The translations under genes were made by a program, and so were the position numbers. This document shows, piece after piece, positions 50,063 to 57,264 of a stretch of 64,000 nt of DNA (within the stretch, counting starts at the first letter, position 1; each line of letters opens with the position of its first letter). This DNA comes from JAVBJN01 sp031546985 (GTDB taxonomy: Bacteria > Bacteroidota > Bacteroidia > Chitinophagales > Chitinophagaceae), in contig JAVBJN010000049.1 in NCBI GenBank assembly GCA_031546985.1, forward strand, positions 1 through 64,000. The letters run 5' to 3'. The notes beneath the pieces are model-generated. The model searched no databases. It was not told the DNA's origin and saw only the letters and a list, made by a program, of their open reading frames with translations.

Positions 50063-50233
50063 TTACGACTTTCCTCTACCAATAGCCATAATAATACCGC
50101 CAACAATGGCAATGAATAATACCACTACAACAATGCCGGTTACATACCCGGCTTTAAAAATACCGCCTATCAGTTCGCAGGAGCTTAAACCAAGCATGAA
50201 GAGCAGCATCAGGGGCAAAAGGTTCCTTTTCAT
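50063..50233 (-). CDS. Small lipoprotein with one membrane helix
   Basis: 56 aa from the ATG at 50233 (MKRNLLPLMLLFMLGLSSCE), with lipobox LSSC (Cys19), ELIGGIFKAG and a hydrophobic helix VTGIVVVVLFIAIVGGIIMA, ending in IGRGKS. The SCE-xIGGIFKAG pattern followed by a helix is a small family seen in many Bacteroidota, function unknown. The frame extends upstream to 50350, but that region contains the FKBP gene terminator and is not native. Confidence 0.75.
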   Translation of the reverse strand: MKRNLLPLMLLFMLGLSSCELIGGIFKAGYVTGIVVVVLFIAIVGGIIMAIGRGKS

Positions 50234-50311
50234 AATAATGGGTTTTGATGTATAGTAGCCAATTATTATACCAAAAATGCAATGGTCTGAAAACCAATAC
50301 CCTCGCATATT

Positions 50312-50344
50312 AAAAAAGCGAAGCCCCTTCCGGAGCTTCGCTTT
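50312..50344 (-). terminator. Terminator of the FKBP gene
   Basis: AAAGCGAAGC (50315-50324) pairs exactly with GCTTCGCTTT (50335-50344); on the minus strand it is followed by TTTTTTAATA. Lies 22 bases after the FKBP stop. Confidence 0.85.
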
Positions 50345-50365
50345 GGTCATCTCTTAAAAGATAAA

Positions 50366-50797
50366 TTATCTCGTAGCCAGTAACTCTACATCAAAGATCA
50401 ATGTAGCATTGCCGGGAATGGGCCCCGTGCCACCACTGCCATAACCGAGGTTAGGCGGGATGAACAAACGCCATTTAGAACCCTGGGGCATCAGTTGCAG
50501 CGCTTCTGTCCAACCGCTGATAACCTGGTGCACGCCAAATGTAGCAGGCTGGTTGCGCTTATAAGAGCTGTCAAACACTTTACCATCCAGCAGTGTGCCT
50601 TCGTAGTGCACGGTTACCATACTGTTGGGGCCGGGTTTAGGACCCGTACCTTCCTGCAGTATTTCATATTGCAAACCCGAAGCGGTTGTAACCACGGTAT
50701 CTTTTTTACCGTTTGCTTCCAGGAATTTATTGCCTTCTTCCAGTTGTTGCACAGATTTTTGTTGCATAAATTTTTTGAGTTTATCCTGTAATCCCAT
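50366..50797 (-). CDS. FKBP-type peptidyl-prolyl isomerase
   Basis: 143 aa from the ATG at 50797 (MGLQDKLKKFMQQKSVQQLE); an ATG 9 bases further up (50806) is also possible. N-terminal helical extension (1-35: LEEGNKFLEANGKKDTVVTT) like the FkpA/Mip linker, then an FKBP domain (about 40-142): VTVHYEGTLLDGKVFDSSY, VISGWTEALQLMPQGSKWRL, IPPNLGYGSGGTGPIPGNAT and LIFDVELLATR. No signal peptide, so cytoplasmic. Promoter on the minus strand: TTG (50844-50842), 20 bases, TAAATTTG (50821-50814). Overlaps the divergent promoter of the PAP2-like gene. Confidence 0.93.
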   Translation of the reverse strand: MGLQDKLKKFMQQKSVQQLEEGNKFLEANGKKDTVVTTASGLQYEILQEGTGPKPGPNSMVTVHYEGTLLDGKVFDSSYKRNQPATFGVHQVISGWTEALQLMPQGSKWRLFIPPNLGYGSGGTGPIPGNATLIFDVELLATR

Positions 50798-50813
50798 AAA
50801 GCACAATTTCGTA

Positions 50814-50866
50814 CAAATTTAGTTTGGCTTACGCATCTTGCCAACAATCTGCAAATCCTATCTTTG
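50814..50866. promoter_or_regulatory. Overlapping divergent promoters (FKBP / PAP2-like)
   Basis: Minus: TTG 50844-50842, N20, TAAATTTG 50821-50814. Plus: TTG 50838-50840, N18, TATCTTTG 50859-50866, ending 4 bases before the ATG at 50871. The -33 elements overlap at 50838-50844, so polymerase binding to one should exclude the other. Confidence 0.6.
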
Positions 50867-50870
50867 CACC

Positions 50871-51539
50871 ATGTCATTAGCTCAAGAAACCCGTATTCAG
50901 GATACACCGTTCCCGGAACAGCCGGCCTGGCTCAGCTTTCCTGCCAAGATCATAACTGTTATTTGCCATCCGGTATTTATGCCGCTGGTGATGAGCGCCT
51001 GGCTGATTTTTGGTTTCCGGACAGATTATGCAGAGTTTACCCCCAGCGGTAAATTGCGCCTGCTGGCCGCCGTGGGGTTAAACACCATCTTCTTCCCGCT
51101 GTTTACCACCTTTCTGCTGCGCAAGCTAGGCTTTATGGAGAGCTACCATATGCGCACCGCCAGAGAGCGTATTGTGCCCCTGCTGGCCTCTATGATCTTT
51201 TACTTCTGGGCCTGGAACACCTTCCGCAACCTGGAGGGCATACAACCCAGCCTGCGCAATTTTATGTTCGGCAATTTCATAGGCATTGTAGCCCTGTTCC
51301 TGCTTAATATTTTTATTAAAGTAAGCCTGCACGCCGGAGCTGCGGGAGCCATGATAGGCCTGGTATTTATGGTTATGCTGCAAAACGCTACCGATCTTTC
51401 GCCTATGCTGTTTGCCGCCATCATTATTGCCGGACTTATGGGCACCAGCCGTATGATTCTTAAAGCGCACTACCCACTGGAGATCTGGCTGGGCTACATT
51501 ACCGGTATTCTTACGATGGTGATCGCTTTCCTCATTTAA
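50871..51539 (+). CDS. Membrane protein, PAP2-like
   Basis: 222 aa from the ATG at 50871 (MSLAQETRIQDTPFPEQPAW); the longer frame from 50838 overlaps the promoter. Five or six membrane helices. The segment SRMILKAHYPLEIWLGYITG resembles the third motif of PAP2 phosphatases (SR-x5-H-x3-D/E), and KVSLHAGAAGAMIG a weakened second motif (no PSGH). First motif K-x6-RP is replaced by ARERIVPLL. It is a PAP2-related membrane protein that may not be a phosphatase. 49 bases upstream of mtgA; a role in undecaprenyl-phosphate or peptidoglycan metabolism is a fair inference. Confidence 0.75.
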   Translation: MSLAQETRIQDTPFPEQPAWLSFPAKIITVICHPVFMPLVMSAWLIFGFRTDYAEFTPSGKLRLLAAVGLNTIFFPLFTTFLLRKLGFMESYHMRTARERIVPLLASMIFYFWAWNTFRNLEGIQPSLRNFMFGNFIGIVALFLLNIFIKVSLHAGAAGAMIGLVFMVMLQNATDLSPMLFAAIIIAGLMGTSRMILKAHYPLEIWLGYITGILTMVIAFLI

Positions 51540-51588
51540 CCTATATTTATTTACCCTTGCAACCGGGTAATGCTCAAGTTTTTAATGC

Positions 51589-52302
51589 ATGGCTAAAACC
51601 ACCAGATCCGGCTTTATGCGCTGGGTGAAACGTATTTTCCTTTTTCTGCTCATCTCCCATCTCAGCTATGTGATAGTGCTGCGTTGGGTAAATCCGCCGT
51701 TTACCGCACAAATGGTGGGCAGCTTTTTCAGTCATGTGGGCAATAGCGGCTTTCACCGCGATTATGTGAACTACAGCGAAATGAGCAGCAATATGAAGCT
51801 GGCCGTTATGGCTTCGGAAGACCAGTTGTTTCCCGACCACAATGGCTTTGATTGGGATGCCATTAACAAGGCCATGAAATACAATGAAAAGCACGCCAAT
51901 AAAAAGATACGCGGTGCCAGCACACTGAGCCAGCAGGTAGCCAAAAACGTGTTTCTGTGGAACGGGCGCAGCTGGGTGCGTAAAGGACTGGAAGTATATT
52001 TTACCTTCCTTATCGAAATCTGCTGGAGCAAACAACGTATACTCGAAATGTACCTGAACGTGGCCGAAATGGGGCCTGGCATTTTTGGATGCGAAGCCGC
52101 CGCCCAGCAATACTTTGGCAAGCCTGCCAAAAACCTTACCCGCAGCGAGGCCGCCCTTATTGCAGCAGTATTGCCCAACCCGGTACGGTTCAAGGCAGAT
52201 GCGCCTTCGGCATTTATTAAGAAACGACAATCGTGGATTATAAGGCAAATGAACAACCTCGATGGCGATCCCGATATTCAAAGAATAGTAAACCCTAAAT
52301 AA
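51589..52302 (+). CDS. mtgA: Monofunctional peptidoglycan transglycosylase
   Basis: 237 aa. GT51 transglycosylase that polymerises lipid II into glycan strands. N-terminal membrane anchor (FLFLLISHLSYVIVLRW), then catalytic Glu in SEDQLFPDHNGFDWDAI, GASTLSQQVAKNVFLWNGRS with second-site region KGLEVYFTFLIEICWSKQRI and LEMYLNVAEMGPGIFGCEAA, QYFGKPAKNLTRSEAALIAA. No penicillin-binding domain. Full length. Downstream of a PAP2-like gene, with a strong terminator. Confidence 0.96.
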   Translation: MAKTTRSGFMRWVKRIFLFLLISHLSYVIVLRWVNPPFTAQMVGSFFSHVGNSGFHRDYVNYSEMSSNMKLAVMASEDQLFPDHNGFDWDAINKAMKYNEKHANKKIRGASTLSQQVAKNVFLWNGRSWVRKGLEVYFTFLIEICWSKQRILEMYLNVAEMGPGIFGCEAAAQQYFGKPAKNLTRSEAALIAAVLPNPVRFKADAPSAFIKKRQSWIIRQMNNLDGDPDIQRIVNPK

Positions 52303-52334
52303 TAAAACCCGGCTCGCAGGAGCCGGGTTTTATT
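52301..52334. terminator. Bidirectional terminator after mtgA
   Basis: AATAAAACCCGGCTC (52301-52315) pairs exactly with GAGCCGGGTTTTATT (52320-52334). It starts at the mtgA stop and lies 20 bases from the end of the convergent outer-membrane protein gene. Confidence 0.92.
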
Positions 52335-52353
52335 TTGATCAAAGCATTTGCAA

Positions 52354-53016
52354 TTACCACCTGGGATCTTCACCCCATTTGAATAAAATGCCGCCTTGTA
52401 TCAGCGACTTGGCATAACCCATTTCGAGGTATGCGCCGCAAGCTTTATTAAACATTACTTTGGCGCCCAGGGTTCCTTCATAAGCGATAGGAAACAGGTT
52501 CTGAAGTGAAGTGAGCGATTCTCCTGTAAATCCATCGTCAGAAGGATCGTTGGTTTTATATTCCAGCCCGCTGTAATGGTAGCCCATACCCACGCCAGAA
52601 TACAACTGCACACGGCCGGTATTTAAGAAGTAATAGTTAAAACGCACGTTTGCCGCAATCTGCGGGCCACGTATAGATTCTTCGTAAGTGTGCTTGTTCG
52701 TAAACCCGTCTCCATCCTGGGTCTCTTCGGTATAAACATGTTTCATGCTGCTAAAAGCCGCATTAACGCTAAGGCCCAGCGTAAATCTTGCAGAGAGCCC
52801 ACGCTCATATTTCACATGAAAAGGACCTGCACCCTGAAAACTGTAACCCGGCTCCCCTCCAGTGGCCAGTTTAAAAAACCAGGTTGTGGTATTGGGCAGA
52901 CCAATGCCAAAAACCAATGAATTTGAACCTCTGATAACCGTTTCCAGCTGAGCTTTGGCCGGCGCAGTAGCCAGCACAATAAGACATAATACAAAAAAGT
53001 GTCTAAATAGTTTCAT
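52354..53016 (-). CDS. Outer-membrane beta-barrel protein (paralogue 1 of 3)
   Basis: 220 aa with a signal peptide ending ATAPAKAQ (about 23). Alternating beta strands: SLVFGIGLPNTTTWFFKLAT, FHVKYERGLSARFTLGLSV, NVRFNYYFLNTGRVQLYSGV, GMGYHYSGLEYKTND, and terminal aromatic tail GILFKWGEDPRW. Same layout and strand phrases (KYERGLS, YSG[VI]G, GYHY, K[WF]...DDRW) as the two upstream genes, so the three form a tandem family. PorT/OmpW-like eight-stranded barrel is likely. -7 box TATATTTG (minus 53046-53039). Function unknown. Confidence 0.8.
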   Translation of the reverse strand: MKLFRHFFVLCLIVLATAPAKAQLETVIRGSNSLVFGIGLPNTTTWFFKLATGGEPGYSFQGAGPFHVKYERGLSARFTLGLSVNAAFSSMKHVYTEETQDGDGFTNKHTYEESIRGPQIAANVRFNYYFLNTGRVQLYSGVGMGYHYSGLEYKTNDPSDDGFTGESLTSLQNLFPIAYEGTLGAKVMFNKACGAYLEMGYAKSLIQGGILFKWGEDPRW

Positions 53017-53328
53017 ATCCCAATTTAAAATTAGGTTTCAAATATATGTAACACTAAGAATAAGACGAAGCTTTTTTTCATATTAATCCAGTACGAATAC
53101 CTATTCACCCGGGAATGGGCTGTTTGGCACACAATTCAAAAGTCTATGAGGATGGATTAAACGATTTTTTTTTGTACTCATTTAAATATTCCTGCACAAA
53201 GTGAGGCAGAATATCTTCGCCAGAGATGCAGCTCCTGCCAGGCGGCGGGCAATAGCCTTCGCAATAAAAATGGGGCTAACCTTGCCGGTCAGCCCCATTC
53301 AATATTTTATGGATAGATCATTGTTATA
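53017..53328. other. Gap between outer-membrane protein paralogues
   Basis: 312 bases without a gene. Contains TCCTGCCAGGCGG (about 53232), a member of the CCTGnCAGG family, and a terminator at 53265-53298 for the 53329-53994 gene (ATGGGGCT / AGCCCCAT with T-rich sequence on the minus strand). Confidence 0.5.
53265..53298 (-). terminator. Terminator of paralogue 2
   Basis: ATGGGGCT (53270-53277) pairs with AGCCCCAT (53291-53298); on the minus strand the stem is followed by TTTTTATTG. 31 bases after the stop at 53329. Confidence 0.75.
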
Positions 53329-53994
53329 CTACCATCTATCGTCATAGTCCCATTTAAAGAACACGCCCATGTTAACCAGTGTTTGGCCATAACCTACTTC
53401 GCCATACAAACCTATGCCATCGTTGAGCAGGTATTTTAAACCAAAGATGGTTACTTCATACCCTACCGGCAGCATATCTTCAAATTCCTTAAGGCTTTTT
53501 CCGGGTACTGTTTTAGTAGAAATATCGTTGGTGGTATACTTCAGGCCATTGTAGTGGTAACCCGCACCAATGCCGGAGTACATCAAAAACCTATTGTTGT
53601 TGAACCAGTAGTAGTTCAGGCGCAGGTTCAGCATAATGTCGAACCCTTTTACCCTTTCGGTGTAATATACCTGTTGGGTCTGGTCTGCAGCCAATGGTTC
53701 GGTACGGGCATATGTATAACGCATACCACTATATGCGCCGCTCAGGCCTACACCAAAGGTGAGTTTATTAGACAAGCCGCGCTCGTACTTAATGTGAGCA
53801 GCGGGGTAAAGGTTATACACATAACCCGGTTCTCCGTTTTGCATTATTTTAAACATGTAGGTTGGCATGTTCGGATAACCGGCACCAATGGAGAACATAT
53901 TGGTAGCCTTTAAAATGTTATCCTGGGCCTTCAGGGAACCTGCTCCCAGGGTAGCCAGCAAACCCGCTAAAACAACGTGTCTAATTACTTTCAT
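53329..53994 (-). CDS. Outer-membrane beta-barrel protein (paralogue 2 of 3)
   Basis: 221 aa with signal peptide (MKVIRHVVLAGLLATLGAGS, cut near LKAQ). Strands and motifs match paralogue 1: FSIGAGYPNMPTYMFKIMQN, AAHIKYERGLSNKLTFGVGL, LRLNYYWFNNNRFLMYSGIG, GYHYNGLKYTTND, and end GVFFKWDYDDRW. Likely an eight-stranded outer-membrane barrel. Tandem duplicate of its neighbours; more similar to paralogue 1 than to the 210-aa third copy. Confidence 0.8.
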   Translation of the reverse strand: MKVIRHVVLAGLLATLGAGSLKAQDNILKATNMFSIGAGYPNMPTYMFKIMQNGEPGYVYNLYPAAHIKYERGLSNKLTFGVGLSGAYSGMRYTYARTEPLAADQTQQVYYTERVKGFDIMLNLRLNYYWFNNNRFLMYSGIGAGYHYNGLKYTTNDISTKTVPGKSLKEFEDMLPVGYEVTIFGLKYLLNDGIGLYGEVGYGQTLVNMGVFFKWDYDDRW

Positions 53995-54066
53995 ACAAAA
54001 CCTTTAATCAAGAGTCGAATATATAAAATTATGCTGATAACATATAGCCTTTTTTCTTTCCGCACC

Positions 54067-54699
54067 TTAGAATTTTACCTGTATTCCCGACTGTATAATG
54101 GCCAGGTTGCTGTAACCCACCTGCAGGTATAACCCGGCAAACGGAAACGGATACAATTTTACCCCCAGGCCCAGGTCGGGCACCAGTGGTGTAAAACGCG
54201 CGTTGCTTACTTTAAGTTTCGAAATATCGGGGTTATGGTCATACAGGTAACTCTCTCCTGTTATTATACTGTAGCCCAGGCCCAGCCCTCCATATATCTC
54301 TACCACCTCGCGGCGGAAAAAGTGAAAATTAACCTTAACTGTGGCGGCAGAAGCCTGGTAGTGCACCCCGGCAGTATCTGGCGTGCGCAGCGGATCGCCG
54401 TGGCGGTCGGTCCACGACACCTTGCCCTTGAGCCAGGTGCCCGATACGTTAATGCCTATCAGGTTGGTGAGCGCATATTCGTAATTAAGGAAAAACGGCC
54501 CTACAGACCCTACCTTAAAATCGTCGCCCATATTGCTGTAGCGATCCGATAGCGAACTTACGATATTGGGAAAACCATAGCCCGCAGAGATGATGTGGTT
54601 GCCTTTTTTGAAAGCAGGCTCCGGCCCATCCGAAGATTGGGCAGATAATTTGAGGGCAGACAATAAACCCAGCAGGAAACACCACCTCACCATGCGCAT
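54067..54699 (-). CDS. Outer-membrane beta-barrel protein (paralogue 3 of 3)
   Basis: 210 aa with signal peptide (WCFLLGLLSALKLSAQ). Beta strands as in the other two: HIISAGYGFPNIVSSLSDRY, GPFFLNYEYALTNLIGINVS, VKVNFHFFRREVVEIYGGLG, GLGVKLYPFPFAGLYLQVGY, ending in SGIQVKF with a terminal Phe. Diverged copy of the tandem family. A minus-strand -7 box TAATTTTG (54735-54728) lies upstream. No partner gene that reveals a function. Confidence 0.78.
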   Translation of the reverse strand: MRMVRWCFLLGLLSALKLSAQSSDGPEPAFKKGNHIISAGYGFPNIVSSLSDRYSNMGDDFKVGSVGPFFLNYEYALTNLIGINVSGTWLKGKVSWTDRHGDPLRTPDTAGVHYQASAATVKVNFHFFRREVVEIYGGLGLGYSIITGESYLYDHNPDISKLKVSNARFTPLVPDLGLGVKLYPFPFAGLYLQVGYSNLAIIQSGIQVKF

Positions 54700-54745
54700 T
54701 TAGAACATTTGAATGAGGAGTAATTTACAAAATTATGTGGGGTAT

Positions 54746-55351
54746 CTATAACTCGCCCTTACCTTCCCGTACAATTTCGGGCTCGGGTCCGGTGCAATCT
54801 ACCACCGTAGACATTTGAATGCCGCCGCTACCGCCATCGATCACCATATCTACCAGGTGGCCAAATTTTTCATAAATCATTTCCGGATCGGTATACTCCT
54901 CCACATAATAATCAATAGGCAACGTAGTGGTCATAATAGGATTGCCCAGGCCTTCGATAATAGCCATGCATATATTGTTGTCCGGAATACGGATACCCAC
55001 GGTATCTTTCTTGGTTTTGAGCAATGCCGGTACCAGCTTGCTGGCGTTGAGAATAAAAGTGTAGGGGCCGGGCAGCACCTGCTTCATTAAACGAAACGTA
55101 GGCGTATTTACACTTTTGGCATAATCGCTAAGCTGGCTCAGATCGTGGCAGATAAAAGAGAACTGCGCCTTTTTGGGCTGCACGCCTTTTATCTGGCATA
55201 CCCGCTCAATAGCGTCTTTGTTTAGAATATTGCATCCAATACCATACACCGTATCGGTAGGATAAATGATTACCCCACCCTTGCGCAAACAGTCTACTAC
55301 TTGCCCCACCTGGCGGGTATTGGGATTATCGGGATGGATTTGCACTAACAT
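54746..55351 (-). CDS. Threonylcarbamoyl-AMP synthase (Sua5/YciO/YrdC family)
   Basis: 201 aa. Forms L-threonylcarbamoyl-AMP for the t6A37 modification of tRNAs. Family blocks: LRKGGVIIYPTDTVYGIGCN, RVCQIKGVQPKKAQFSFICH, GPYTFILNASKLVPALLKTK, TVGIRIPDNNICMAIIEGLG and GSGGIQMSTVVDCTGPEPE. Compact YrdC form without the Sua5 C-terminal domain; it ends 66 bases before the next minus-strand gene. Starts 24 bases after the NadR-like kinase gene, so it is the last gene of that operon. YciO-like paralogues exist, so the exact role is not certain. Confidence 0.9.
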   Translation of the reverse strand: MLVQIHPDNPNTRQVGQVVDCLRKGGVIIYPTDTVYGIGCNILNKDAIERVCQIKGVQPKKAQFSFICHDLSQLSDYAKSVNTPTFRLMKQVLPGPYTFILNASKLVPALLKTKKDTVGIRIPDNNICMAIIEGLGNPIMTTTLPIDYYVEEYTDPEMIYEKFGHLVDMVIDGGSGGIQMSTVVDCTGPEPEIVREGKGEL

Positions 55352-55375
55352 AGGCTCAGGGTTTTATCTGGTTGG

Positions 55376-55900
55376 TTAAAGAATCTGGTCAATGGCGGCT
55401 GTGGCGGTTTGCATGCGCTCTTCCAGCGTACCGCGCACTTCTACCCAGGGCACACCGCTATTTTGTACAATGTCTTTATAAACGTCGTAAAAATAGTGCC
55501 GCATCTCCGGCTCAGGATGTTCGCGTTGCGGATCATCCTGCCAGGGAATATCAATATAAGTTAATAAATAAAGATCATATTTACGCCGCGCAATCTCATT
55601 CAGTATCCACGCAGCGCAGCGCCCATACTTGTGTTCGCTCCATACCTTTAACACATACAGATCGGTATCGGCTATCAGCAAGCCTTTCGCCTGGGCCGCG
55701 CTTTGCTCTTCGAGCAGGATCTGCCCCCGGGCAATTTTCAGCAGATCGGCTTCGGTATACTCGCCAGCAAGTCCATCGAGGTATTCCCGGGCATATTCCG
55801 GCACCCACAGTGTATTATACTGTGCAGCCAGCGCCGCGCTCAGCGTGCTTTTTCCTGTGCTCTCAGGGCCTATTACCACTATTTTGCGTATAGCCTCCAT
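55376..55900 (-). CDS. NadR-like ribosylnicotinamide kinase (AAA ATPase)
   Basis: 174 aa. P-loop kinase domain of the NadR type: Walker A VIGPESTGKSTLSAALA at the N-terminus, WVPEYAREYLDGL, IARGQILLEEQSAAQA, LLIADTDLYVLKVWSEHKYG, LYLLTYIDIPWQDDPQREHP. It lacks the NMN-adenylyltransferase domain found in full NadR, which is normal for this group. Phosphorylates nicotinamide riboside to NMN. The neighbouring pnuC supplies the riboside. Its start is 1 base from the stop of the PAP2 gene. Confidence 0.88.
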   Translation of the reverse strand: MEAIRKIVVIGPESTGKSTLSAALAAQYNTLWVPEYAREYLDGLAGEYTEADLLKIARGQILLEEQSAAQAKGLLIADTDLYVLKVWSEHKYGRCAAWILNEIARRKYDLYLLTYIDIPWQDDPQREHPEPEMRHYFYDVYKDIVQNSGVPWVEVRGTLEERMQTATAAIDQIL

Positions 55901-56536
55901 TTAAAATGCGGTTACAGGCTGCGCCTGTGGTTTTTGTAAAAAATGCTTTCGCAGCATGCGGTGCACATAGTGATTGGCTACTGCAGCTCCGGTTCCTATC
56001 AAAGCGCCACACAATACATCGCTGGGGTAATGCACGCCCAGCTGTAGCCGGGAGTATCCTACCCCGCTTGCCCATACATAAGCCGGCACCGCTATATACC
56101 ATTTGGGGTATGCGAGTGTAAGGCTGGTAGCAGTAGCAAAAGCCGCTGCGGTATGCCCCGAAGGAAATGATGGACTATCTTCTGTATGGTAAGGTACAAT
56201 ATCGGGATAGGTTTCGTATGGCCTGGGCCGCTGCACGATGTATTTAATGGCCGTGTTGAGGGCCAGCGCTGCCACAATGCCCGTACCCACTTCGGCACTC
56301 TTAAGCATCATCTCCTTATCGTGCCGTATGGCGCCAGCAGTAAATAAGCCCAGCGGCACAGCAATAGATATAGGGTAAGTGGTTTGGCTCCATACATACA
56401 TGCCATGATCCAACGAGGCATAACGGTTGTTGTAAATACTGCGCAACAGGCGTATGTCGGCGTTTTGCGCCTGTAAGCTGGGCATCAACGCCCCAAAACA
56501 TACTATCCAGAAACATTTAAGCCAGAGCCTGTTCAC
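55901..56536 (-). CDS. PAP2-family phosphatase
   Basis: 212 aa from a GTG at 56536, which gives a natural signal sequence (RLWLKCFWIVCFGALMPSLQ) and overlaps pnuC by 20 bases; the longer frame from 56584 overlaps pnuC by 68 bases and is less likely. All PAP2 motifs are present: KYIVQRPRPYETYP, PSFPSGHTAAAFATATS, GYSRLQLGVHYPSDVLCGAL, with membrane helices. Acid phosphatase acting in the periplasm or membrane on a lipid or nucleotide phosphate. It lies between pnuC and the NadR-like kinase gene; a role in converting external NMN to nicotinamide riboside is a speculation. Confidence 0.88.
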   Translation of the reverse strand: MNRLWLKCFWIVCFGALMPSLQAQNADIRLLRSIYNNRYASLDHGMYVWSQTTYPISIAVPLGLFTAGAIRHDKEMMLKSAEVGTGIVAALALNTAIKYIVQRPRPYETYPDIVPYHTEDSPSFPSGHTAAAFATATSLTLAYPKWYIAVPAYVWASGVGYSRLQLGVHYPSDVLCGALIGTGAAVANHYVHRMLRKHFLQKPQAQPVTAF

Positions 56537-57158
56537 GTTGCAAAGCGGTTTTTCTCCAGCTAAAGTAACCGAAAATGGCCACAATAAACAGGAACAGGGT
56601 AAGCAACGACATGAAATACAAGCCTTTGTACCACAATAGGAATATGGCTACAATATTAGAAAGGTTGAGCAGCAGCCAGTTTTCTACCTTCCGCCTGGCC
56701 ATGAGCCACATGCCACACCAGGCAGTAGCCGATACAAATGCATCCAGCACAGGCACGGTACTATTGGTGCCATAGTAAAGAATAGCCCAAAGCACAGGCC
56801 AGCCAATAGCTACAAACAACAGGGTATACAGCCAGTCTTTAGCGTTATTAAGGGTTACAGGCAATGGTTCATCCTGCGCAGATTTACGCGACCATTTCCA
56901 CCAGCCATATACGCTCATCACAAAATAATAACCATTCAAACCCGCCTCGGCATACAACCCGGTTTGCGTAAACAGCACTATGCTTACCAATGTGCCTGCA
57001 ATACCGGTAGGATAAGTATAAATATGATTGGCCCGGGAGAGCAGCACACTGGCCATGCCCATAACCACGGCAAAGTACTCCAGCCATGAGGTAAGCCTCA
57101 GCTGCTGGCCAATCTGTTCTATAACCTGTTGCAGGGTAGTGAGTAGCATCATTTGCAT
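56517..57158 (-). CDS. pnuC: Nicotinamide riboside transporter PnuC
   Basis: 213 aa. Inner-membrane facilitator for nicotinamide riboside, trapped inside by phosphorylation. PnuC signatures: NHIYTYPTGIAGTLVSIVLF, GLNGYYFVMSVYGWWKWSRK, DAFVSATAWCGMWLMARRKV and ENWLLLNLSNIVAIFLLWYK; six to eight membrane helices. First gene of the operon: -7 box TACCTTTG (minus 57176-57169) ends 10 bases before the ATG. Downstream: PAP2, NadR-like kinase, Sua5. PnuC homologues for other B vitamins exist, but the kinase next door favours nicotinamide riboside. Confidence 0.93.
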   Translation of the reverse strand: MQMMLLTTLQQVIEQIGQQLRLTSWLEYFAVVMGMASVLLSRANHIYTYPTGIAGTLVSIVLFTQTGLYAEAGLNGYYFVMSVYGWWKWSRKSAQDEPLPVTLNNAKDWLYTLLFVAIGWPVLWAILYYGTNSTVPVLDAFVSATAWCGMWLMARRKVENWLLLNLSNIVAIFLLWYKGLYFMSLLTLFLFIVAIFGYFSWRKTALQREQALA

Positions 57159-57209
57159 TTACGAGGTGCAAAGGTAAAGGCTTAGCGCCGCCCTTTAAGC
57201 ATGGCGCAA

Positions 57210-57244
57210 AAAAAAGAGGACCGGTATGCAACCGGCCCTCTTTT
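57210..57244 (-). terminator. Terminator of the DUF6263 gene
   Basis: AAAAGAGG ... CCTCTTTT stem with inner CCGGT/ACCGG pairing (57212-57244), followed on the minus strand by a run of T. 20 bases after the gene stop. Confidence 0.8.
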
Positions 57245-57264
57245 AATACTTACAGTAGCTGTAA

